64,000 nt of DNA from Cercophora sp. LCS_1. Its lineage: Eukaryota; Ascomycota; Sordariomycetes; Sordariales; Lasiosphaeriaceae. Under the pieces are notes generated by a model. That model saw nothing but the letters and a program-made list of their open reading frames with translations. It searched no databases and had not been told where the DNA came from. A program made the position numbers and the translations under genes. Within the stretch, counting starts at the first letter, position 1. Each line of letters starts with the position of its first letter. Location: assembly GCA_036250225.1 (NCBI GenBank), contig JAPZLL010000020.1:434001-498000 (forward strand), written 5' to 3'. Below, piece after piece: positions 10,834-20,936 of the stretch.

Positions 10834-13800
10834 CTACCATGCCAACCTCCCAGCCACCCCCCCGGGCCACCTCCTCACCACAAACTTCCGCCCCTCATCC
10901 AACAGCAAAATCCCAAGTCCAAAAGCCATAGGCAAGAACCAATGCTCAACCGGCACCTGGGTCGTTCCCAACGTCGGCTGCAGCGCAGGAATATACAGCC
11001 AAAAGAAAGCCATGGCCAGCGCAAACAAGATAGCAGGAAACAGATAATAATTCCGGGTAGCCTTGTTGAACAGTGGCGGATGCTGAAATATGGACAGCCT
11101 CCTCGTCCGAACAGCGAGCAGGTTGAACCATTGCCTAACACGTTAGGGCCTCTCCTTGCCCTTGCAGTGGGGGTGGACTCACATGACAACGAGCGTGACA
11201 AAATAGATCGAGCTCGCTTCGTTGAGCTTCTGCGTGTAGAACTCGGAGTCGATCGTATTTGGCAGATTGCCAAAGGAAAACCATAGTGTCCCGAACGGGA
11301 TACCGTTGCGCTCGAGGTACCAGTATGACATTGCGAAGGAGGCGACGGTCTCCAGGACGCCGATGAAGCCGTAGCTCTGGACGACTAGCTTCCAGTCTAC
11401 AAGTCTGTCGACGCCAACTCTGCGAGGTGGGCGAAGGAGGACATCGGCCTCGGGTGCTTCGTATGCGAGAGCGGTGGCAGCTAGGCAGTCGGTGAAACAG
11501 CTGTTGCTTGTTAATGAACAAGCCACGGCGACAGAGGTTGCGACGTTGGAAGAGATGAGAGTGAGAGGCGCTGTGATTGAGACCAGGGTAAAAGGAGAAA
11601 GCGAGGGACATGTCGACAGACACGGTGAGAGGAACGGCGAGAGGGACGAGAGAAAGAGAGAAGAAGAGAATGCGAGAAAGAAACATACCAAATAATAATC
11701 ATCAAAAAACTGCTCAAAATCTGCGGCACCCCAAAAAGCACATTGGTCATGATCGGCCAAAACTCACTGAAACTTCCCGCTGGAAGCAGATACGCCACCG
11801 TCTTCTTGAGGTTGTCAAACATCATCCGTCCAAAGCGAACCGCCTCAACAATGCTCGAGAACTTGTCGAGAAGAACCATGTCGGCGGCTTCGACAGCGAT
11901 ATCACTACCCCCGCCGATAGCGATACCAATATCAGCTGCGCGAAGAGCGGGCGCATCATTGACGCCGTCGCCTGTCATGCCGACGATGTGACCGCGTGCT
12001 TGGAGTTCGCGAACGATACGGAGTTTCTGCTCGGGCGTGGTGCGGGCAAAGACGACTTCGGTGTAGGAAGTGAGCTGGTCCCATTGGAAGTCGTTGAGGG
12101 TGATGAGGTCGGAGCCTGTGAGGACGATGGAGGCTGGGAGGTCAGTGGTGGAGGAGAGGGTTTTTTCGCCTTTTTCTGAGGAGAGAGAGGGGTCACGGAG
12201 GAGAGAGGTGACGGTCGATATGGCAGTTGAGGGGTTGGTGATGATGCCGCAGTCTTGGGCGATGGCTTGGGCTGTGAGGGCAAAGTCGCCGGTGACCTGG
12301 GATCGTTAGTGGGGTCATGTCAGAGGGTGGAGGAGAAACACACCATGAAGATCCGGATGCCTGCCCCTCTCAGGGTGCGGACTACATTGGGAATCTCCTC
12401 GCGTGGTGGGTCAACGATTGCCACCAGCCCGACAAGAGTGAGACCAGACCGTGCCTGTTCGAGCATATCGTTCTCGAAGCCAGATGACGAAGGTTGCGAC
12501 TTGATGGATGTCCTAGAGATGCCCTTGTGAGCCAGCAACAGCACTCGTCGCCCGCGAGAAGACCACTCGTCCTTGATCTGGGAGATCTTGTCTCTCACAG
12601 CCGGAGTCAGGGTCATGGCTACGCCAGACAGGCTGGTGTAGTTGCTACACCTTTCGAGCAGGATCTCAGGGGCGCCCTTAATGGTCAAGAGCCTATTCAT
12701 GTCAGCACATTTCAAGACGCAGTGACAATGGCTTACATGTCTCCTGGCTCAAATATGGCCGCCGTCCCACTCGGCAACGCCAGCGACAACCCATCAGGAT
12801 GCGTCATACCAAAGACCCGGACCATGAACTTGTTCTTGCTGTTGAAGGCGAGGTTGAACTTGGTCGTCCAGCACCTCTTCAACTCGGCCACTGGTCCCAA
12901 CGTCTCAGCGAACCGAAGGATTGCCTGGTCCGTCGCATCACCGTGGATCTTCCGCATGGCGACGGGAAGGTGCTTCGTGGCAGCATCGAACTCGCCGGCA
13001 TTACAGAGCCCAGCGACGGTGCGAAGCTGCTCAATGGCATTGCTTGCCAAACTCCCAGCAGTGTTGCGGTCCGCGACGAGGGTATCCCGAGCGTCGTCAG
13101 CCGTCATGGTCTGGTTTCCGACACAGCAGTCGGTCACCACCATTTTGTTCTGACCGCACCGGTCAGCAGGATCACCAACAAGAAGCAAGGAGGACACACC
13201 TCAGTAAGCGTACCCGTCTTGTCCGAGCAAATAACCGACACAGACCCCAGCGTCTCAACCGTCTTGAGCGACTTGCACAAGATCTTGTTCTTCCGCATCA
13301 TATTCGCGCTGATAGTCAAACTGGCCGTCAACGCGATCGGCAGACCCTCAGGGATGAAGGCAACAGCAACCGAGACACACGACACAATCAGCGTCGGCAC
13401 GTTGATCCAGTTCGGATACTCTCTCCTCAGCCAAGCGGCCCTGGTGTTGTCAGCAGCCATCCCTCCTCCAGTCAACCCACTTGCTAGAGGCGTACTCACC
13501 AAACAACAACAACAACCAAAATCATCCCGCCCATAATCGAGCAAATAACCCACACAAAAGCTCTAACCTCCCTCTCCAGCGTCGTCAACCCTCCACCCTC
13601 CTCCAAACTCGCGCCCGCAATCCGTCCAAACACCGTCCCATCCCCCGTAGCAACCACCACCCCCTTGACACTCCCACTCACACAACAAGTCCCCTGCAGC
13701 CCCAAATTCCTCGTCTCCAAATAATTGCCATCACTTTTCTCCACAGTTGCTTTCACAGCTCCACTCTCACCCGTCAGCAACCCCCTATCAAACGCCGCGT

Positions 13801-14627
13801 CGCTACTCGTTTCAACAAACCGCACGTCCGCAACCAGCTTATTCCCCGCCTGCACGAGGACCACATCACCCGGCACTACATCCTCCGCCGAAATCTCTCG
13901 CTGGACGCCGTCTCGAATAACCATGCATGTCTCGGGGATCATGTTCTTGATGGACGCCATGACACGGGAGGAGGACCAGTCCTGCCACATGTTGAATGCG
14001 GCTTGGATGAAGAAGACTGCTAGTAGCACAATGGCGAGGGCGAGGTTGGCTGGTGCGGGTGGGTTGCCGAGGGGACGCCAGGCTATGAAGACGAGGATGG
14101 ATCCGAGGAGGAGGATGGATCCGAAGCCGCGGAAGAAGTACGAGATGATGGTGGCTGTGTGGTGGGTGTTTGGTGGGGAGGGGGTGTTCCTGCCGTGGAG
14201 GGAGGTGAGCGAGTTGACTTGGGCTGTTGTGAGGCCTGTTGTGAGGGATGTGTTGAGGCGGGTCAAGAGGGTTGGGATGGGGAGGGTGTGCCAATCGAGG
14301 GAGGCGAGGGCTGCTGTCGTTGTCGGTTTGGATCTGGACTTGGATTTGGGGAGGCGGTTGTGTTCGTCGATGTCGATGGAGCTGGCGAGACAGAGGTCAG
14401 TGGTAATGAGGGAAGCCGTGAGAAGGGGCTTACAGTGTGCGGTATTGGATGGGCAGAGCGGCGGACTGGTCGATGGCATGGTTGGAGCGGACGCTGCGGA
14501 TGGAGAGGGAGCCGTGGGAGCGAGTGCGGTGAAGGTTGGAGGGTTGGGAGGGACGAGCGGCTTCGACGTCTTCCCAGCGGATGCCGGTGCGGGCGTGTTC
14601 GAGCGGCTTTTCGTCGGGGTCGGCCAT
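10834..14627 (-). CDS. P-type cation ATPase, type IIC (Na+/K+-ATPase alpha-like)
   Basis: Eight exons: 14434-14627, 13500-14381, 13200-13440, 12737-13149, 12344-12692, 11689-12296, 11183-11500 and 10834-11134; together exactly 1101 codons plus stop. Motifs in order: LLTGESGAV (actuator), FIPEGLP in M4, ICSDKTGTLTE (phosphorylated Asp), KGAPE (nucleotide domain), VTGDFALTA, TGDGVNDAPAL hinge, then C-terminal helices. The run LAYEAPEADVLLRPPR followed by DRLVDWKLVVQSYGFIG resembles animal Na,K-ATPase M6-M7 more than SERCA or fungal ENA pumps, so I call type IIC. Introns are 44-59 bases apart from one of 188 bases. It should pump monovalent cations at a cell membrane; the exact ion is not shown by the sequence. 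All catalytic residues are present. Confidence 0.9.
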
Positions 14628-15866
14628 GTTCCTAATTTGGGTCGGTCGGTTTGCAGGTCAGGTTGAAATGGAGTGAGGCCAGAAGGGAGCAGAATTGTTA
14701 GACGCGAGAAAGCAGAGAAGGGCATGAGGGTAGCCATCTTTATACCATGGAACCAACCCCCAATCACTCTCGACACGTCCTGGCCGCGTTCCGGAGCTGC
14801 ATCAGCGGGCACAAGTTGCCGTCAAAGACGAGACCAGCACAGCCCCGTCACAGGCAACGCTCTCCAAACCCGCAACATGACAGCAGCCCAATGGCGGTCA
14901 AAGCAAAAGGCCCGAAGAGGTCTTCCGACAGGATATCGCCGGGTCTCGACTTCGGTGGAGGTGAAGCTAGCGACATGGCCTCTCTGCCTTTACTAGTCCC
15001 AGCGCGGCGCCGTTGAGGTGTGGGGATCCGAAAAGGGGGTGTGGCCGCGAAGGCCAGTAGAGCAGTAACAGGAGGTGGAAAATCGCTCATAATTGGCCCA
15101 GACAGCAGCCAGGTACCTTCGATACCGACGACACGGTCAAATTAAGCTTTTGCCGCAGGGAGCTTGGGCGCGCTCTCTGCTGACGCTGCAGGCGCTGGCC
15201 CACGATCCAGCCAATCCTGAGGCCGGGTGCGTGTCCCACCCGTCAAGCTCTTGTGTAGCTCCTGGAACGTTTCCGCTCGGTCTGCTCAATCAAAACATCG
15301 CGTTCCGATGCAGCACTGCCACTTTCCTGCACGTGCTCGTGAGGTAATGGATACCGAGCAGCAGGGCATGTCCAGGAAACGGTGCAGCGACGTTTGTCCC
15401 CGCCAATCCACACCGCCTTCTGTGCCCTCCACACGCGCCTCCCTCTTCGCTGACATGTTGCGCCTATTCCCGGAATCCCTCATCTGGTAATCCTAAGTTG
15501 AGGGCTCGAGTTCCCGGAATCTCGTGCGGGTTTTAGAACCCGGTTGGCCAATCAGTTGGTGGTTGTATCCGCAAAGAGCTTTTTTTTTTTCGTCTTGTTG
15601 GTCATGGAAATTGGGAGGCCTCCCTCCCACCTTCACGACAGTTCCATCATCTCTGCATCACCACGCCCGGGAGTTCGATATGTTCCTCATGGCTCATGGC
15701 GACAAACCAGATGTGGGCTGATGACTTTCGGCGATTGAATTGCAAAACTAAACCCCATCCAACCTCTCCGTCGCGCGTGGTGCACCGTTCTAAGCTCTCC
15801 CTCCTGTCATCTCCGAGTCGGCATTCTTTCTTGCCGTTGATATACTGGCCGGCGCTGTCATTCGGT
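14628..15866. other. Intergenic
   Basis: Upstream of the leftward ATPase gene and downstream of the HET-like relic. Short frames occur on both strands but none shows a start context, splice structure or known motif. A run of ten T lies at about 15581-15590. I see nothing else. Confidence 0.35.
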
Positions 15867-17538
15867 TCACACCAGTAGAAACTGTTGCCCAATTGCCCCG
15901 CGAGACCCCAACGCCTCGCCGTGCACGATGCCATGGATGTAGCATTCCCCAACCAGCGTTTGAGTATCGACGATGGTTGCACCCTCGCGTTTCCGGTTAC
16001 GTAGCACAAACGGCACCGCGGCGCCATGAACCAGAGCAATGGTGTCGCCAACAGCCGCATCCTTTGGCACCGGTCCGGCGTATCCCCGTGCCGTGACGCA
16101 GAACTTGGCGATCGAGAGACGCGTTAAAAAGGCCGTAGCCGTGAACCAGTAATCCCAGAAGTCATCCCTAAACCCGGATCGTCTCATCAGGTTGACAAAG
16201 TGCGAGATTGACGCCGTGTCTGCCGCGGTTGCAGCCAGGTCAAAGTTGCCTCGCTTTACCGCGCCTTCATCCTCGCCGTTGTTGCCATCACCCAGCGCCG
16301 AGTAACCCGGCTTGCGGGTCAGTCTGTGGGGGCTACGCTCGGCAGCAGCCACCGTCAGTGCCTGCTGCGTGTGCATGGCATCTGTAAGTGGGTCGAGGTG
16401 CGGCCGAGAGGCATCTCCGGTAGGAAGGCGCTTCTTAACCTCTTCAAGCGATTCTCCAGTCGGGTACCGCCCAAGCGACGAGACCTCCTGGCGAAGCAAG
16501 CTGACTTACTCGATGGCATCGCGGTGCTCGTGCGTAATACTGCCAACCCTGACAATGCGATTGACTGGCACCCCATTTAGAACCAGAATGGTGCCATCGG
16601 CTGGGTGAACACGAGCACGGCACTCAGTTTTACCGGCAGCCCGAAAAGGTCCGTCGTTACTGTGCCATGATGATATCGTCCTGGGGTGGTCCCCGCGCGC
16701 CCAGCACGGAATCCAAGAGGAGAACGAAAACGACTCGAGTGTTCCCGCCCCTCGATCAGCAAACCGGCTGGCGTATCTCCGCACCACCGCCTCGAAGGAC
16801 GAGTGGTAATCAGGACTAAAGGCGTTCTCGTCTGCTGCATCCGACGCTAGTGGTAGCAGGGCAAACAGTTTATCCCCCTTCTTGGTGGCTTGTGTGTAGG
16901 AAAACAACTCGAAGAGATGGAGCAGATCGAATCGCTTGCTGTGCCTGTTGCGATAGGCCTCTTGCGTGACCCCAAGCGCGTAGGCAGCCACCGGCGTCTG
17001 GCACCCCGACTCTGGGTACCTGTCTTCCAGCCTTTTTCGGACACACACTTTGAATGCCTCAAAGAGGTCATCCCATGCAATAGCTGGCTTTGCAATTTTG
17101 ATGTGTCTTTGGAACCCAAACCGCATTAGAAATGCCCAAAATGCCCCGTTGTCGTCCTTGATGGTGAACGTTGCTGTCGCTTTGCCGGGGCACTCAGATA
17201 GAGCGTATCCAGCTGTCGTGCGCAACACGCTAGTCCAGTGTCGCTCTGGTGAGTAGTCTTGTCTCATCTGCGATCCCAGGAGCGTGGAGAACTAAAGACA
17301 GTGTCATTTTCGTCAGCAAAGACCATGTCACCAACGCAATACACCGCACAAAAGTGAAGACGTACAGCGAATCCACCGAAAATGCAACCTCCTCCGTCAC
17401 GTTGTTGACATTATCCAAGTAGACGACCAGCCGATTGGACCGAGGCCTATAGACGGCTTGCAGGGCAACCTCAGCACTAGGTTGAGTGGTTTTCCAGCTG
17501 TTGTCGGGGCCGTGATACGGCTGATGAAAGAAGGTCAT
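15867..17538 (-). pseudogene. HET-family-like protein, C-terminal part, disrupted
   Basis: The frame 16506-17267 contains a run typical of the region after a HET domain (AIAWDDLFEAF, then KGDKLFALLPLASDAA and SPDYHSSFEAVV). It is cut by TAA at 16506-16508 directly before a same-frame continuation with two more HET C-terminal hallmarks, YPTGESLEEV and VGDTIALVHGAAVPFVLR..LVGECYIHGIVHGEAL. GTAAGT overlaps the stop, but no acceptor both restores the frame and keeps YPTGESLEEV, so I read it as a nonsense change. A possible first exon 17366-17538 (MTFFHQPYHGPDNSWKTTQ) can be spliced on. The HET domain itself (the SYxWG region) is missing. Probably a decayed allorecognition gene; a functional short protein is a weaker alternative. 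Confidence 0.6.
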
Positions 17539-17547
17539 CGTGCCTTG

Positions 17548-17859
17548 CTAGGCGCCAAGTGCCCCCGCGCCCCCAGTCGTGACACTTCGTGGAAGCAGCT
17601 GGGCGGCGTTTCTGTTGCTCAACTGGCAGGTTTTGGAGAGTAGGGGGCCTGTTTGTGACGTAGACCACGGCCGATTGAGCAGCTTCTGTACAGACTCTGC
17701 ATCTTCGAGTTCCCGGATGAATTTGTCGAGGTCCTCGTCCTCGGCGTTTTCCGCCTTTGAAGAGCCGCCGGGTCGCGTCCATAACTTGTTCGTGAAACTC
17801 CCCGGCCGCCGTGATGCAAGACCCTCCAGCCCAAACGTGTTTACGACAGCGCCTTCAGA
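17548..17859 (-). other. Orphan open frame between two broken genes
   Basis: A 104-codon frame without an ATG runs from a possible splice acceptor (CTGTAG, 17860-17862) to TAG at 17548-17550. Its codons look coding and it includes EDEDLDKFIRELEDAE followed by LLNRPW. It may be a surviving exon of the HET-like gene downstream or of the Sacsin-like gene upstream. I cannot assign it. Confidence 0.3.
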
Positions 17860-17972
17860 CTACAGCTGTTCAGCTATGGATGCAACGTCAGTACCTTTGA
17901 TCCAGCCCAGGAACGAGACTGGTAGAGGAGAGAGGAGAGAGGAAAGGAGTTAGAATCTCGTACCTCGAGCGG

Positions 17973-19298
17973 TCAGGGGTTATATTCCGCCAGGATCACG
18001 GACCTGGCGATGAGATGGGCCTTGCGCCGCAGCTGCAGGGAACGCGTGGTGCATGGAGAAATTCCAGACTTGAAGATTGGCTGCATCCTCCCCACACGGG
18101 AGAGGCGGTGGCGGCCCAGATTCAAGTGATCAAGAAAGTAAGACATTCCCGCAATCTGATGGCTGCCGAAAGCGAGGAGGCTGATGCGACGATCGAAAGT
18201 CTGTCGAAGACGCGGGGTGTCGGCAATGAGCCACTGGTTGCCCTCTAATCCACTTTGAAGGCTGTCGAAGCTTCCCAATGGCCCTGTGTCCTTTACAGGG
18301 AATATGGGCTTGAAGGCGAGGTCGCGGACCAAGTCGTGATATTGAGCAGAGACGCGAAGTCGAAGGCCCACCGAGATAGCACCGAAAAGCTGACAGATGC
18401 TTCCGAGGTCATCGGACATGGAGATACAACTCGCTTCCGCAACCAAGGTAGAGAGGTCGGCGTCCTTGATTTGGATGATCCCTTGGAAGAGGCCGCCGAG
18501 GAGGGAGTAATGCTCATCCAAAGCCGGGATTTTCCACACACAGTCCCCTGACTTGGCCCAGGTGCCTCCATCGCTCGTCGTAGAAGATGGGATGGGAACC
18601 AGGGCATCCTTGCTGGATGCATCACTGGGCAGACGCATATCTGTGTTAGCCTGTGATTTTACGTTGCACCAAGAATGAAGGCTGATGAGGAAAAGATAAC
18701 AAACGGAAGGGCCACGCCAAGTATCATCGCAACGCCAAAATCCCGTAGAAACAGCCACCCTGGATCATTCGGCTCCGGAACGTCAAGAATCTTTAGTTTC
18801 TGGGACAAGGCTCCGGGTAGGTGCTGGTTGGGTAATGTCGTGTTCTTCAGAGCTGCCCTCAATCCGCCCTGGCATGGTATAAGAATTTCCCCCATCTCGG
18901 AGCAGAGCTCTTTGTTGTCACACACAGGAACGCGACCGCAATCTGGAAGATTCCCTTTGGTTGACGTCTTGTCGTACTTGCACCAATGATGCTTGAGCAT
19001 CTCCAGTACTTCGCCCTGTACGTGTTGTCATCGGCATTTTGGAGGGCCTCCAGGAGGAAATGCGTCGACTTTTGGTAGAGCTGCTCCGAGATCCTTTGCG
19101 AAAGCGGAGCAGTCAGTGTGGGAAGAGCTCTGCCGAAAGATAAGGCCAAATTTCTTACAGAGTGAGGGCATTCTCAAGATTCTCCACTGTGTCGTTTGGG
19201 GTCATTGCACTCCCCTCGCTCCCCAACCCCATTCCAGCCCGAATATGGCGGAGGTGCTCCTTGGCAGCCTCAGGCGATGCGGGGAAGTTCATCTTCAT
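17973..19298 (-). pseudogene. Sacsin/Nov-like HSP90-type ATPase, internally deleted relic
   Basis: The 5' end is well kept: ATG 19298, exon 19159-19298, a normal 65-base intron 19094-19158, then ISEQLYQKSTHFLLEALQNADDNTY, the start of the Sacsin-like GHKL ATPase domain. At about 19015-19018 the frame jumps straight into sequence that in full-length relatives lies many hundred residues later (GEVLEMLKHHWCKYD, then PEPNDPGWLFLRDFGVA). A second break near 18660 leads into GTWAKSGDCVW, DLAFKPIFPV, and TRSLQLRRKAHLIARSV, ending in TGA at 17973. The ATPase core motifs after the N box are absent. I infer a large internal deletion plus frame damage. Full-length homologues are fungal proteins of well over 1000 residues with unknown, often polymorphic roles. 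Confidence 0.7.
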
Positions 19299-20936
19299 CC
19301 TGGCGTTTTGTTCCCGACTTCAATTGGATCAACCCAAACCAAGTACTATCCCAGGCGAAGGATATGGGCCGTTAATAAACAGGTTTTACAAGGGCAAGAG
19401 TACAAGCCAGTAAAACCTCCTGTTTCAAAAAACTCACAATCACGACAAAAGTAACTATCAGCTGGAAAAATCGATGGCGGCGTAAGGAAAAGGAAAAGAG
19501 AGGACTGAGTGTGAATTTCATCACTAAATTAGGCGCCTATGTCCGTCTTGTTTCAGCGACGTGTCAAATGCTCATCTGGGTGACGGACGCTAGGGTTATG
19601 CCCAACATTGAGCAGGTGTTGCGCAAGTGCCCAATGTTCCGTGGCACCTTTGTTGGACCCAAGAGACCCAAGAGACCAAAGAGCCGACCTATCAACTATT
19701 CCTTTCTCCGAGCTTTGATCGTGTGACAAAATGGCAGTTTCTTATTTGACACGCTTATCTGTGTGATTTCTTTTTCGCTCATTGGCGCAATCCCATACAA
19801 ACATTGACCTCAGGGCAGAAGCAAAGATAACCAGGTTTCCGTGCCAGAAGGCCTCTGGGCTATGTTCAGGAGTGGCTGGATTATTCTGCCCTTTCCGTTA
19901 GTGAGATGACTTCAGACTGGCAGGGTTTCTGGATATTGTTTTGTTGTCCCTATGGGTGAAACCGTTGCTTACGGTCATCGAGAAATACACTGGCACTTTG
20001 ATTGTGCCCATCGGCACACCTGGTGCAGCAGTCCCAGCCGGGCCACCCACTCTACGGGCTTATAAGCAAGTAAACGAGCGTGCAATGATATCAAGCGCAC
20101 CGTTAGCGAGTCCACTTGGACCCCGAGTTCACTTGGATGACTCTTACTTGGAAAGGTGCACAGCTTGTGTTCGAATCCCTTTGAAAATTCTCTCTTTTTT
20201 TTTTTTTTTTTTTTTTTGGCATCTTTTACCTCCAAAGGTTTGGCTTACCCTGCAGGGAAAGAGGAAGAATAGAAATGGGGCCACGCTCTTCAATGCACGC
20301 TACGAACGGGTATAGTTCAGCTCACGATAACTGATCAAGGATGCACGGTTGCCCCTTTCAACCAGGGGTATTTACTTTGACCCTTTTGGTAACCAAGCCT
20401 TCAATTTCAGGCCAACCATCACACTTCAGCAAAGCAGGGGGCAATAATCACTCAGCACAGCAGTCTATTAGCAAAACCTCGATTACAACTGTCTAGAGTT
20501 TCCCAAGATGCTATAATAAAGCCTGAAGCCATACGTGGCCGATCAAGCAACGACCCAGACTCATCCCGTCCCATAGGACTAACACTAACCCAACATAAAT
20601 CATGCTTCATGCAAACATCAACGCTCCCATGCTTATACCTCGAACTTTTGCTGCCCACCGCACGCATTGCGCTTCCTAAGCAGCGCATTCCTGTCTGTAG
20701 CTGCCTCTTACCCAAGGTGGACCGCACCGTTCCGATTGACCACCAACACGGAAGAAAAGGACTGATATCATCGCAATGAAAGGACCCCAACGGAAACCTC
20801 GACCTATAGAGGAACCAAGAAACAAGCAGACTGCTGCTAAAAACAAGTCTAGGGTATCAATTCTCGGATCTTTTCGTCCTACGAAGTTCGGAACCCGGTG
20901 CCGAATGCCAAGCCAACTCCCAGCACACACTGCAAC
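19299..20936. other. Intergenic, with a homopolymer T run
   Basis: No coding region is convincing here. It contains a tRNA-like promoter pair followed by 23 T (listed separately) and the 3' flank of the Grr1 gene. The stretch 20450-20930 is probably Grr1 3' UTR and flank. Confidence 0.35.
20095..20217 (+). other. Possible decayed tRNA-like Pol III element
   Basis: A box-A-like TTAGCGAGTCC at 20103-20113 and a perfect box-B core GTTCGAATCC at 20169-20178 are followed by a 23-base T run at 20195-20217, the layout of a Pol III unit. The start GCGCACCGTTAGCGAGT resembles a class II (Leu/Ser) tRNA, but no acceptor or T stem closes. It is not a working tRNA; a relic or a chance match are both possible. 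Confidence 0.2.
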
